Assembly (NCBI GenBank): GCA_963662645.2
Contig: OY759762.1
Location: forward strand, 930,001 to 994,000
Direction: 5' to 3'
Length of the DNA: 64,000 bases
From: Aldehydirespirator sp963662645
Lineage (GTDB): Bacteria > Actinomycetota > Acidimicrobiia > Acidimicrobiales > Aldehydirespiratoraceae
A program made the position numbers and the translations under genes. Shown here piece by piece: positions 57,495 through 64,000 of the stretch. The notes under the pieces were generated by a model. The model worked only from the letters and a program-made list of their open reading frames with translations, had not been told where the DNA came from and ran no database searches. Numbering within the stretch: the first letter of the stretch is position 1; each line of letters begins with the position of its first letter.

Positions 57495-58697
57495 ATGAGA
57501 ATCCTGTTCGCCGACGGCCTGTCAGACACCGCGGTGGAACGACTGCGAGCCGGCGGTGACGCCTGCTCGCTGAAGCCCTCCCTCACGGCTGACGATCTTC
57601 CCGGCCACATCGCCGGCTTTGACGTGCTGGTGGTACGCAGCACCCGGGTGACGGCCGAGACGATCGAGGCCGGCGACGGTCTGGGGCTGGTCGTGCGAGC
57701 GGGCGCCGGAACCAACACCATCGACTGTGCCCGGGCTGCGGAGCTCGGCGTGTTCGTGTGCAACGTCCCCGGCCGCAACGCCATCGCCGTAGCCGAGCTG
57801 ACGCTCGGCCTGATATTCGCCATCGACCGCCACATCGCCTCCGCGACCGCCGACATCCGGGTGGGACAGTGGAACAAGAAGGCCTACAGCAAGGCCCGCG
57901 GCCTGCACGGAGCGACGCTCGGCATCATCGGCATGGGCGCCATCGGCCTGGAGGTGGCGCAGCGGGCCGCGGCCTGCGGTCTCCGAGTCGTCACCGAGGA
58001 CAAGCCGCGGGATCGGGCCGTGCGCCAGCGCATGAGCGACATCGGCGTGCAGACGCTGCCGGACCGAGCCTCGGTGTTGGCCGCCAGCGACATCGTGTCG
58101 CTGCACGTGCCCGGCGGCGACCACACGGCGGGAATGGTCGACGCCGGATTCCTGGCGGCCATGAAGCCCGACGCTGTGCTGATCAACACCGCTAGAGGCG
58201 AAGTGGTGGATGAGGAGGCCTTGATCGCCGCACTGGACTCCACCGACATGCGAGCCGGTATCGATGTGTTCGCGGACGAGCCCCAATCCAGCGCCGGAAC
58301 GGTCGACTCCGCGCTGGCCCGCCACGCCAAGGTCGTCGCCACCCACCACATAGGCGCCTCAACCCGCCAGGCGCAGGAGGCCGTGGCCGAGGGCACGGTC
58401 GAGGTGATCGAGGAGTACCGCACCGGTTCGATCATCAACTGCGTCAACCTCGAGCGGGCCCCTCGCCGCACGGCCACGCTCAGCGTGCGCCATTATGACC
58501 GGGTCGGCGTGCTCGCCTCGGTCCTCGAGGAGCTGCGACGCGGGAATCTCAACGTGGCCAACATGAGCAACAGGATCTTCGCGGGCTCGGTTGCTGCGGC
58601 CGCGACGATCGACGTGTCCGGTGACATCCGCGAAGAACTGCTCGAAGCGGTCGGTGCGCTCCCCGACGTGATCCAGGTCTCGGTGTTCGGCGCATGA
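57495..58697 (+). CDS. serA: D-3-phosphoglycerate dehydrogenase-type 2-hydroxyacid dehydrogenase
   Basis: A 400-residue NAD-dependent dehydrogenase. The N-terminal substrate domain has DVLVVRSTRVTAETIEAGDG and VRAGAGTNTIDCARAAELGV. The NAD domain has LGIIGMGAIGLEVAQRAAA and INTARGEVVDEEALIAALDS with catalytic Arg, Glu and the histidine in VATHHIGASTRQAQEAV. A C-terminal ACT-like region (YDRVGVLASVLEELRRGNLN) may sense serine. It should oxidise 3-phosphoglycerate in serine synthesis, and serine supplies or accepts C1 units. The ATG at 57495 fits the first strand. The downstream DUF1015 gene overlaps its stop (ATGA). The shared palindromic operator upstream ties it to the C1 genes. Confidence 0.88.
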   Translation: MRILFADGLSDTAVERLRAGGDACSLKPSLTADDLPGHIAGFDVLVVRSTRVTAETIEAGDGLGLVVRAGAGTNTIDCARAAELGVFVCNVPGRNAIAVAELTLGLIFAIDRHIASATADIRVGQWNKKAYSKARGLHGATLGIIGMGAIGLEVAQRAAACGLRVVTEDKPRDRAVRQRMSDIGVQTLPDRASVLAASDIVSLHVPGGDHTAGMVDAGFLAAMKPDAVLINTARGEVVDEEALIAALDSTDMRAGIDVFADEPQSSAGTVDSALARHAKVVATHHIGASTRQAQEAVAEGTVEVIEEYRTGSIINCVNLERAPRRTATLSVRHYDRVGVLASVLEELRRGNLNVANMSNRIFAGSVAAAATIDVSGDIREELLEAVGALPDVIQVSVFGA

Positions 58698-59971
58698 GCA
58701 AGGCGGAGCCGGTGCTGGCGCCTTTCGCGGGGTGGCTGGTGAAGCCGGAATGGGCCGACCGGGTGATCAGTCGCGCCTACGACAACCTCACCCCGGGCCA
58801 GCGCCGATCGATTGCCAAGGAGAACCCGTACAGCTACGTCAACGTCACCCGCAGCGGCGAGGACCTCCTCGACGACGAGAACCTTTCGATCGACAGACTC
58901 GTCACCCAGGGTGCAGCCGCCTTGACCCGCCTGCTCGACGCTGAGGTGTTCGCCCCGACGGGACGGCGCGCCCTCCATCTGTACCGCCTGACCCACGCCC
59001 GGGGCTCCCAGACCGGCATGATCTGCACGGTAGCGGTCGAAGGCTTCGACGATGGGCGCATCCGCATACATGAGGGCGTGCGGGAGGACCGCACCGAGTT
59101 GCTGACCTCCCACCTGATGGGCGTGGGCGCCACGTCGCACCCGGTGGCACTGACGGTCAGAGCGTGGGCGGACTCGGAGTATGCAACCCTGCTGGACGAG
59201 GTCGCCGCGGTGGCCCCGGCCGCGCTGGAGTTCGGCTCGCACCTGGTCAGGCACCAGATATGGACGGTGCCCGCAGAGATGACCGATCGGCTGCTATCGG
59301 CGCTGGACGGCAAGGTGCTGTACGTGACCGACGGGCACCATCGTTCGGCTGCCGCGCAGCGGGCCCGAGCCCAAGACCCGGACAACCCCGTGTTCGCTCG
59401 CACGCTGGCCGCGGTGTTTCCCCACAGCCAACTCCACGTCGAGGCCTACCACCGCGTCGTGGCCGACCAGAACCACGACAACCACGAAGACTGCCTGTGG
59501 GCTCTGCGCTCCCGGGCCAGCTACTTGGGCGGCGAACTGGAGCGAGTGCCGGGCGCCGAGGACTCACGGCCCAGGCACCGGGGCGAGGTGGGCATGTATG
59601 CGGCGGGAGCATGGCACCGGCTGACGCTGCCTCCGCCGGCCTCCGAAGCGGGCGCCCTCGACGCGCTCGACGTCGACCGGTTGCGCCGGCAGGTGCTTGA
59701 CCCGGTGCTCGGCGCCGAGGAGCTGGCAGCCACCGGCACCGTCGACTACGTGCCCGACACGGCAGGCCTCGACGAGCTGATCAGCCGCTGCGATGCCGCC
59801 GACCGCATCGGCTTCGTGATGTACCCGTTGTCGGTTGACGAGCTGCTGGCCGTGGCCGACGAGGGCAGCAAGATGCCCCCCAAGTCCAGCTTCTTCTATC
59901 CCAAGCCCCGAGCCGGAGCCTTCCTGCGGGTGCTGGGGCGGGGAGCCACTGCCCACCTGGCCCCGTCCTGA
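58694..59971 (+). CDS. DUF1015 family protein coupled to serA
   Basis: A 425-residue conserved protein of the DUF1015 family: FAGWLVKPEWADRVISRAYD, NPYSYVNVTRSGEDLL, ALHLYRLTHARGSQTGMICT, IRIHEGVREDRTELLTSHLM, KVLYVTDGHHRSAAAQRARA and FFYPKPRAGAFLRVL. Its function is not established. The DGHHR loop resembles the active site of ParB/Srx-fold nucleotide hydrolases and free-serine kinases, and members of this family are often next to serA. Together with the 4-nt overlap with serA this suggests a role in serine or phosphoserine metabolism, possibly a serine kinase. That is inference. Its last codons are duplicated downstream. Confidence 0.82.
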   Translation: MSKAEPVLAPFAGWLVKPEWADRVISRAYDNLTPGQRRSIAKENPYSYVNVTRSGEDLLDDENLSIDRLVTQGAAALTRLLDAEVFAPTGRRALHLYRLTHARGSQTGMICTVAVEGFDDGRIRIHEGVREDRTELLTSHLMGVGATSHPVALTVRAWADSEYATLLDEVAAVAPAALEFGSHLVRHQIWTVPAEMTDRLLSALDGKVLYVTDGHHRSAAAQRARAQDPDNPVFARTLAAVFPHSQLHVEAYHRVVADQNHDNHEDCLWALRSRASYLGGELERVPGAEDSRPRHRGEVGMYAAGAWHRLTLPPPASEAGALDALDVDRLRRQVLDPVLGAEELAATGTVDYVPDTAGLDELISRCDAADRIGFVMYPLSVDELLAVADEGSKMPPKSSFFYPKPRAGAFLRVLGRGATAHLAPS

Positions 59972-60118
59972 CGACCGCCGCACTTGGCCCCGTCCTGACG
60001 ACCGCCCACCTGATCCCGTCCCGGCAGGAGGCCGGGCGAGCAGGCAGCCCGCCTCGCCGCCTGGCCGGCAGCCCGCCTCGCCGCCTGGCCGGCAGCCCGC
60101 CTCGCCGGTCCGCAGGCC
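59954..60118 (+). repeat. tandem copies of the DUF1015 gene 3' end plus a 24-nt tandem repeat
   Basis: 27-nt units at 59954-59980 and 59981-60007, each with CCCCGTCCTGACGACCGCC and thus the DUF1015 stop, then a partial third. From 60043 a different 24-nt unit (GGCAGCCCGCCTCGCCGCC and GGCC-type) occurs 2.7 times to 60106. The gap up to the sulfatase stop has nothing else. Confidence 0.88.
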
Positions 60119-62392
60119 TCACTGCCGGGCCATCTCGGCCCGGGCTGTGTTGATGTTGTCGCGGCGGGTTCGCGGCGCCAGCTGGATCTCGACCTCGTGC
60201 AGCGTGCCCGAGAAGGGGAACGGCCCCACGTAGCGATCCGACACCGCCGAGCCGTGGTCGCGGCCGATGCTGGTGCCGACCGCGGAGATGATCCCCATGA
60301 ACACCGGCAGGTCGCATTGCCCGCACTCAGTGCCGTCAATCGCGATCTCCAGCGTGCCCGCAGCACGGCTGGCCCGCTTGAGGCGCATCGACACGGTGGC
60401 GTCCCCTAGGGGCACCTCCGTGCCGGACTCCAGCACGGTGTGGTCGCCGAAGGCGTTGTAGTCGACGACGAGCCGGTCCTCCTGCACGAACATCGAGACC
60501 CCGGCGCTGGCCGTGCCAGCCGCCCAGATCACTCCCTCGTCGGTGGCGGCGCGGCTCACCCGGGCATCCAGAGCGAAGCCGCGCCCGCCCGGAGCGGGCG
60601 CGGCTCCCACCGCGATAGGCGACATCGGCAGCCGGTAGCGGTAGCGCCGATTGACGGGATGGGGCGAGCGGTCATTCAGGCGGAGGGAGAACGCCCCGAC
60701 CCAACCGTCGTCGAGGGGCAGCACCCCGTTGCGCTCGGCCTCGCTCCACCACAACTCGATCAGCTCGGCCAGCTTCTCGGGCCGCCGCGCGGCGAGGTCG
60801 TCGCACTCCGAGGCGTCCACCGACAGGTCGTAGAGCTCCCACTGCTCGGTGTCGAAGTCGTCGCCGAGCCTGTGGCGGCACACCGCCTTCCACGAGCCGG
60901 CCACCAGGGCCCGCGAGCCGGACATCTCGAAGTACTGCAGCGTGTTGGTGGCGGGATGGGAAGCGTCGTGCAGGACCGGCGCGAACGAGTGGCCCGTGAC
61001 CGGCATCTGCTCTAGGCCCTTGTGCACCTCCGGCGGGGTGACGCCGAGCAGCTCGTAGACGGTGGGTACGATGTCGGAGACGTTGACGAACTGGTGCCGC
61101 ATGGTGCCCCGCTCGGCGGCGGCGATCCCGTCGGGCCAGTGGACCACCAGCGGCACGTGCACCCCGCCCTCGTGGGTGTTCTGCTTGTACCACTTGAACG
61201 GGCTGTTGCCGCACTGGGCCCAACCCCACGGGTAGTTCACATAGCTGCGGGGGCCGCCAATCTCGTCCAGCCGGGCGATCGCCTCCTCCGGCACCTCCGG
61301 GATCCCGTTGAACCACTTCATCTCGTGCATGACCCCGAACGGGCCGCCCTCCTGGGACGCCCCGTTGTCGGAGAGGACCATCAGGATGGTGTTGTCGAGC
61401 TGGCCCAGCCGGTCGAGCCCGTCGACCAGCCGCCCGATCTGGTCGTCGGTGTGGTCGAGGAAGGCTGCGAAGGCCTCCTGGAGGCGGGCCGCGAACCTCT
61501 GGTGGCTCTCGGGCAACCTGTCCCACGGCTCCACGCCGGGATTGCGGGGCGCCAACCGGGTCCCCTCCGGGATCACGCCGAACTCCAGCTGCCGCCGGTA
61601 CCAGCGCTCCCGCACGACGTCCCATCCCTCGTCGTAGCGGCCCCGGTACTTGGCCAGGTAGTCGGAGGGCGCCTGATGGGGGGCGTGGGTGGCCCCGAAG
61701 GGGAGGTAGGCGAGGAACGGCCGGTCGGGGCGGATCCCCTTGCTGTCGCTGATCATCAGCAGCAGCTGATCGACGAGGTCCTCGCTGAGGTGGTAGCCGT
61801 CCTCGGGCCGGACCGGAGGGTCGGCGCGGTGATTGTCGATCACCAGCTCCGGGTTGAACTGGTCGGTCTCGCCCTCGAGGAAGCCGTAGAACCGGTCGAA
61901 GCCCCGTCCCAGCGGCCACTGGTCGAAGGGGCCGGCAGCCGACAAGTCCTGGGTGCGGGCCAGATGCCACTTGCCCGCGCAGAAAGTGGCGTATCCCGCG
62001 GCGGACAGCACCTCGGCCACCGTGGCCGCGTGGTTCGAGACGTGGCCGAGCTGGTGCGGGAACCCGGTGCGGAAGTTGGAAATTGTCCGCAGGCCGACCG
62101 CGTGCTGCGACCGCCCGGTGACGAGCGCAGCCCGGGTGGGCGAGCAGAGCGGCGTGACATGGAAGTTGGTGAACTGCACGCCGTTGGCGGCCAGCCGGTC
62201 GACGTTCGGGGTGTCGATGTCTGAGCCATAGCAGCCGAACTGGGCGAAGCCGGTGTCGTCGAGCAGCACGATCACCACGTTGGGCGAGCGCTCTCCGGGG
62301 TGCGGCGGCTCGCTGAAGTGGGGCTCGGACTCAGCAAGGGTCCGACCGATGCGGCCCTCGAAGGTAGGGATCGGAATGTGCCCTTCAGTCAT
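60119..62392 (-). CDS. arylsulfatase (type I, formylglycine-dependent)
   Basis: A 757-residue sulfatase. The metal site begins VVIVLLDDTGFAQFGCYGSD, and the active-site cysteine to be converted to formylglycine is in CSPTRAALVTGRSQHAVG, matching C-x-P-x-R. Further markers are FCAGKWHLARTQDL, PFLAYLPFGATHAPHQAP and LSDNGASQEGGPFG. A C-terminal region of about 250 residues with beta-rich content (MRLKRASRAAGTLEIAIDGT) may be a carbohydrate-binding-like extension. No signal peptide is visible, so it may be cytoplasmic. It releases sulfate from an organic ester, substrate unknown. AGGAG 5 nt before the ATG at 62392 sets the start. A formylglycine-generating enzyme is not in the window. Confidence 0.9.
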   Translation of the reverse strand: MTEGHIPIPTFEGRIGRTLAESEPHFSEPPHPGERSPNVVIVLLDDTGFAQFGCYGSDIDTPNVDRLAANGVQFTNFHVTPLCSPTRAALVTGRSQHAVGLRTISNFRTGFPHQLGHVSNHAATVAEVLSAAGYATFCAGKWHLARTQDLSAAGPFDQWPLGRGFDRFYGFLEGETDQFNPELVIDNHRADPPVRPEDGYHLSEDLVDQLLLMISDSKGIRPDRPFLAYLPFGATHAPHQAPSDYLAKYRGRYDEGWDVVRERWYRRQLEFGVIPEGTRLAPRNPGVEPWDRLPESHQRFAARLQEAFAAFLDHTDDQIGRLVDGLDRLGQLDNTILMVLSDNGASQEGGPFGVMHEMKWFNGIPEVPEEAIARLDEIGGPRSYVNYPWGWAQCGNSPFKWYKQNTHEGGVHVPLVVHWPDGIAAAERGTMRHQFVNVSDIVPTVYELLGVTPPEVHKGLEQMPVTGHSFAPVLHDASHPATNTLQYFEMSGSRALVAGSWKAVCRHRLGDDFDTEQWELYDLSVDASECDDLAARRPEKLAELIELWWSEAERNGVLPLDDGWVGAFSLRLNDRSPHPVNRRYRYRLPMSPIAVGAAPAPGGRGFALDARVSRAATDEGVIWAAGTASAGVSMFVQEDRLVVDYNAFGDHTVLESGTEVPLGDATVSMRLKRASRAAGTLEIAIDGTECGQCDLPVFMGIISAVGTSIGRDHGSAVSDRYVGPFPFSGTLHEVEIQLAPRTRRDNINTARAEMARQ

Positions 62393-62432
62393 GGGGACTC
62401 CTCTGGGTGCGGCTTCAGGTGAGGGCGCAGAT

Positions 62433-62558
62433 GCTCGTGGAGTACGGGGCGCTCGTGGAGTACGGGGCGCTCGTGGAGTACGGGGCGCTCGTGGAGTACG
62501 GGGCGCTCGTGGAGTACGGGGCGCTCGTGGAGTACGGGGCGCTCGTGCAGTACGGGGC
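62433..62558. repeat. seven tandem 18-nt units upstream of the sulfatase
   Basis: Six identical units GCTCGTGGAGTACGGGGC from 62433 to 62540 and a seventh with one change (62541-62558), followed by a broken eighth. The array lies in the 195-nt gap between the metallo-hydrolase stop and the sulfatase start, both on the minus strand, and stays open in several frames. Confidence 0.96.
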
Positions 62559-62587
62559 ACTCGTGCAGGTGCAGGTGCTGGTGGAAC

Positions 62588-63418
62588 TCAAGGTCGGACC
62601 TCGACCCGGTGCAGGTCGTCGCCCACCTCTATCGTGCCGTCGAAGTGCTCGGCGGCCAGGGCCCGGTACGTGTCGTCGTCTCCGGCGGCCGGGGGCGGGA
62701 AGTAGTGGGTCATCACCAGCGTCTTCATTCCGGCCCGGGCCGCGGTCCGGGCGGCCTCCGCCGGTGACGAGTGGTAGTCGAGCGTGTCGAGCACCCGCGG
62801 GATCGGTAGCGCCGAGACGACGTCTTTGCGGATGACGGTGTGGACCATTGCTTGCGCGCCCTCGCACAGCCGGTCGAGGCCCGCGCAGGGCACGGTGTCG
62901 CCGGCTGCGACCACCGACGAGCCTCCGTAGTCGAAGCGGAAGGCAACCGTGGGCTCCACCGGCTTGTGGTCGGTCGGGGCGCAGGCGATGCGCACGTCCC
63001 CGCCGAGGTAGATCTCACCCTCGGTGACCTCGACCACCTCGACCGGCGGCGGGTAGTCGAGGTCGTCGTGGTGAGCGATGCGGTAGCCGATGTCGGGGCC
63101 GAGCGACTCCCCGATGCCGGTCACCACCCGCCGCGTCCCGGCCGGGCCGACGATGGTCAGCGGGCTCGGCTCGAACGTCGTGATCCAGCGGGTGGTGATG
63201 ATGTCGTTGAGGTCGGTGATGTGGTCGCTGTGGAGATGGGTCAGCAACACCGCCCGCAGTTGGGCGGCGCCGCTGCCGGCCGCAGCCAAACGCATCAGCA
63301 CCCCCCGCCCCGCGTCCACCAGATACTGCTCGGATCCGCCCGCGATCAGAGTCGCTGGCCCGGCCCGCCGCGGGTCGGGAACGGGACCGCCAGTCCCGAG
63401 AAGCGTGACAGTGATCAT
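62588..63418 (-). CDS. MBL-fold metallo-hydrolase (RNase Z-like group)
   Basis: A 276-residue metallo-beta-lactamase fold with ITVTLLGTGGPVPDPRRAGP, the full metal motif TVLLTHLHSDH-type (LLTHLHSDHITDLND), a further histidine in APTDHKPVEP, the aspartate of VVAAGDTVPCAGLD and the final histidine in VMTHYFPPPA. This pattern belongs to the RNase Z/alkyl- or aryl-sulfatase-like subgroup, so it could be a phosphodiesterase or sulfatase-type hydrolase. Its neighbour is an arylsulfatase on the same strand, which makes a sulfate-ester role conceivable. The start is ATG 63418, 6 nt after the stop of the acetyltransferase gene. Confidence 0.84.
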   Translation of the reverse strand: MITVTLLGTGGPVPDPRRAGPATLIAGGSEQYLVDAGRGVLMRLAAAGSGAAQLRAVLLTHLHSDHITDLNDIITTRWITTFEPSPLTIVGPAGTRRVVTGIGESLGPDIGYRIAHHDDLDYPPPVEVVEVTEGEIYLGGDVRIACAPTDHKPVEPTVAFRFDYGGSSVVAAGDTVPCAGLDRLCEGAQAMVHTVIRKDVVSALPIPRVLDTLDYHSSPAEAARTAARAGMKTLVMTHYFPPPAAGDDDTYRALAAEHFDGTIEVGDDLHRVEVRP

Positions 63419-63424
63419 CGGGAC

Positions 63425-63898
63425 CTACCTCGCTTGCGGCCACGCGGGTGGGACTACGAAGCGCTGGACGGGCCCGTCCTCGGTCTCAAACTCGCCGAAC
63501 TCGACGGGAATGATCGACCGCCAGAATGAGGTGGCGCTCGGGTTGGAAGCGAGCTGGCGGAGTTGCCACTCGCCGGGATACTTCCGGAAGAGTTGAAGCG
63601 CCGCCTCCCGCCCCACACCCGAGCGACGAAATCGCCGCATCACGAAGAACTCCGACATATCGATAGGCGGTCCAAGGCGAACGAGAGCGAACCCCGCCCA
63701 CCGCCCATCAACATCGATGAGGAACGGGTGCCGGTCGGCATCGATCCAGTAATCGTCGAGGTACGGATAGCCGTAGAGCCCGTGAACGTCAATATCGCGG
63801 TCGTCGAGCTCTGAGAGATCGTGTTGGTACAGTTCAAGCAGGTGCCGCAAGACAGGCCTGTCGGCGATGGTTGCCTCAAGCACCTCGACGGCGCGCAC
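63425..63898 (-). CDS. GNAT family N-acetyltransferase
   Basis: A protein of about 157 residues with the GNAT fold: VRAVEVLEATIADRPVLRHL, HPFLIDVDGRWAGFALVRLG, the acetyl-CoA loop MRRFRRSGVGREAALQLFRK (Q/R-x-x-G-x-G/A), and WQLRQLASNPSATSFWRSI, with a C-terminal strand. It should acetylate an amine on a small molecule or protein, and the substrate is unknown. The start is uncertain: a GTG at 63898 or a TTG at 63919 in the same frame. It precedes the metallo-hydrolase by 6 nt, so the two are likely co-transcribed. The last 80 nt of the window carry no further recognisable gene. Confidence 0.82.
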   Translation of the reverse strand: MRAVEVLEATIADRPVLRHLLELYQHDLSELDDRDIDVHGLYGYPYLDDYWIDADRHPFLIDVDGRWAGFALVRLGPPIDMSEFFVMRRFRRSGVGREAALQLFRKYPGEWQLRQLASNPSATSFWRSIIPVEFGEFETEDGPVQRFVVPPAWPQAR

Positions 63899-64000
63899 AG
63901 GCTCAGAGGCTAATCCCAAGGCCGACCAGCTACCCGAATAGGTGGTCCGACCACATGCCGGACTAGGGGGACGGGAGTCGGCTAGCGCTGACGTCGGCCG

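Noticed and set aside
62433..62558. Regular repeat array that might be read as a CRISPR
   Set aside because: The units are directly adjacent with no spacers, are only 18 nt long and no cas gene is present. The same holds for the proS array at 44597-44732 and the palindromes at 39703-39893.
62393..62560. N-terminal extension of the sulfatase through the 18-nt repeats
   Set aside because: The frame is open, but AGGAG sits just before the ATG at 62392, and the extension would be only an Ala-Pro-Arg-Thr repeat without family precedent.

Overview
The window is about 64 kb of very GC-rich DNA with frequent GTG starts, tightly packed genes and many ATGA or GTGA stop/start overlaps. The gene content (a CoxMSL-type molybdenum hydroxylase, an MpaB-like oxygenase, a group II truncated haemoglobin, a formatted sulfatase, ETF-linked N-methyl dehydrogenation, two Bcr-type efflux pumps) suggests an actinobacterium, perhaps an uncultured marine or host-associated member of the Acidimicrobiia type. 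That placement is inference: no rRNA gene is present, and I recognised no tRNA gene.

Layout. 0-6 kb: the end of a secreted 5'-nucleotidase/LysM protein, sulfoacetaldehyde acetyltransferase, a copper P-type ATPase and histidinol-phosphate aminotransferase. 6-8 kb: a decayed type I restriction locus (fragments of hsdS, hsdR and the usual M48 peptidase) still carrying an intact MntA-HepT toxin-antitoxin pair, with a HicAB pair beside it. 8-12 kb: a molybdenum hydroxylase operon with a MoaD-like gene. 12-23 kb: a sterol desaturase-like/MpaB/truncated-haemoglobin cluster, a D-amino-acid deacylase, two alpha/beta hydrolases, two tandem MFS pumps and a metallo-hydrolase. 23-27 kb: the conserved ATP-grasp / alpha-E / transglutaminase operon. 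27-29 kb: a dienelactone hydrolase and an FMN alpha-hydroxy-acid oxidase. 29-36 kb: an accessory island with toxin-antitoxin genes and fragments, a retropepsin-like protease pair and McrBC restriction.

36-59 kb holds the main metabolic theme. A GcvT-fused FAD dehydrogenase with EtfBA would demethylate dimethylglycine or sarcosine and load the C1 unit on tetrahydrofolate. FolD and formate-tetrahydrofolate ligase would release formate, and a three-gene NAD-linked formate dehydrogenase would oxidise it to CO2. A MetF-like protein, SerA, a DUF1015 protein, a BKACE enzyme and an IclR regulator lie among them. The formate dehydrogenase catalytic subunit is a selenoprotein: its in-frame TGA is followed by a GGTCT-loop hairpin. 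Its N-terminal iron-sulfur half is a separate gene at the far end of the operon. A palindrome GTTCCG-N5-CGGAAC occurs in both the dehydrogenase/fhs and the folD/serA divergent intergenic regions, so these genes may form one regulon.

59-64 kb: an arylsulfatase, an RNase Z-fold metallo-hydrolase and a GNAT acetyltransferase.

The window is also rich in repeats. There are seven copies of a 48-nt palindrome, four copies of a roughly 95-nt interspersed repeat and two copies of a third family. Gene 3' ends, stop codon included, are repeatedly copied just downstream of themselves (at glbO, proS, etfB, folD and the DUF1015 gene).
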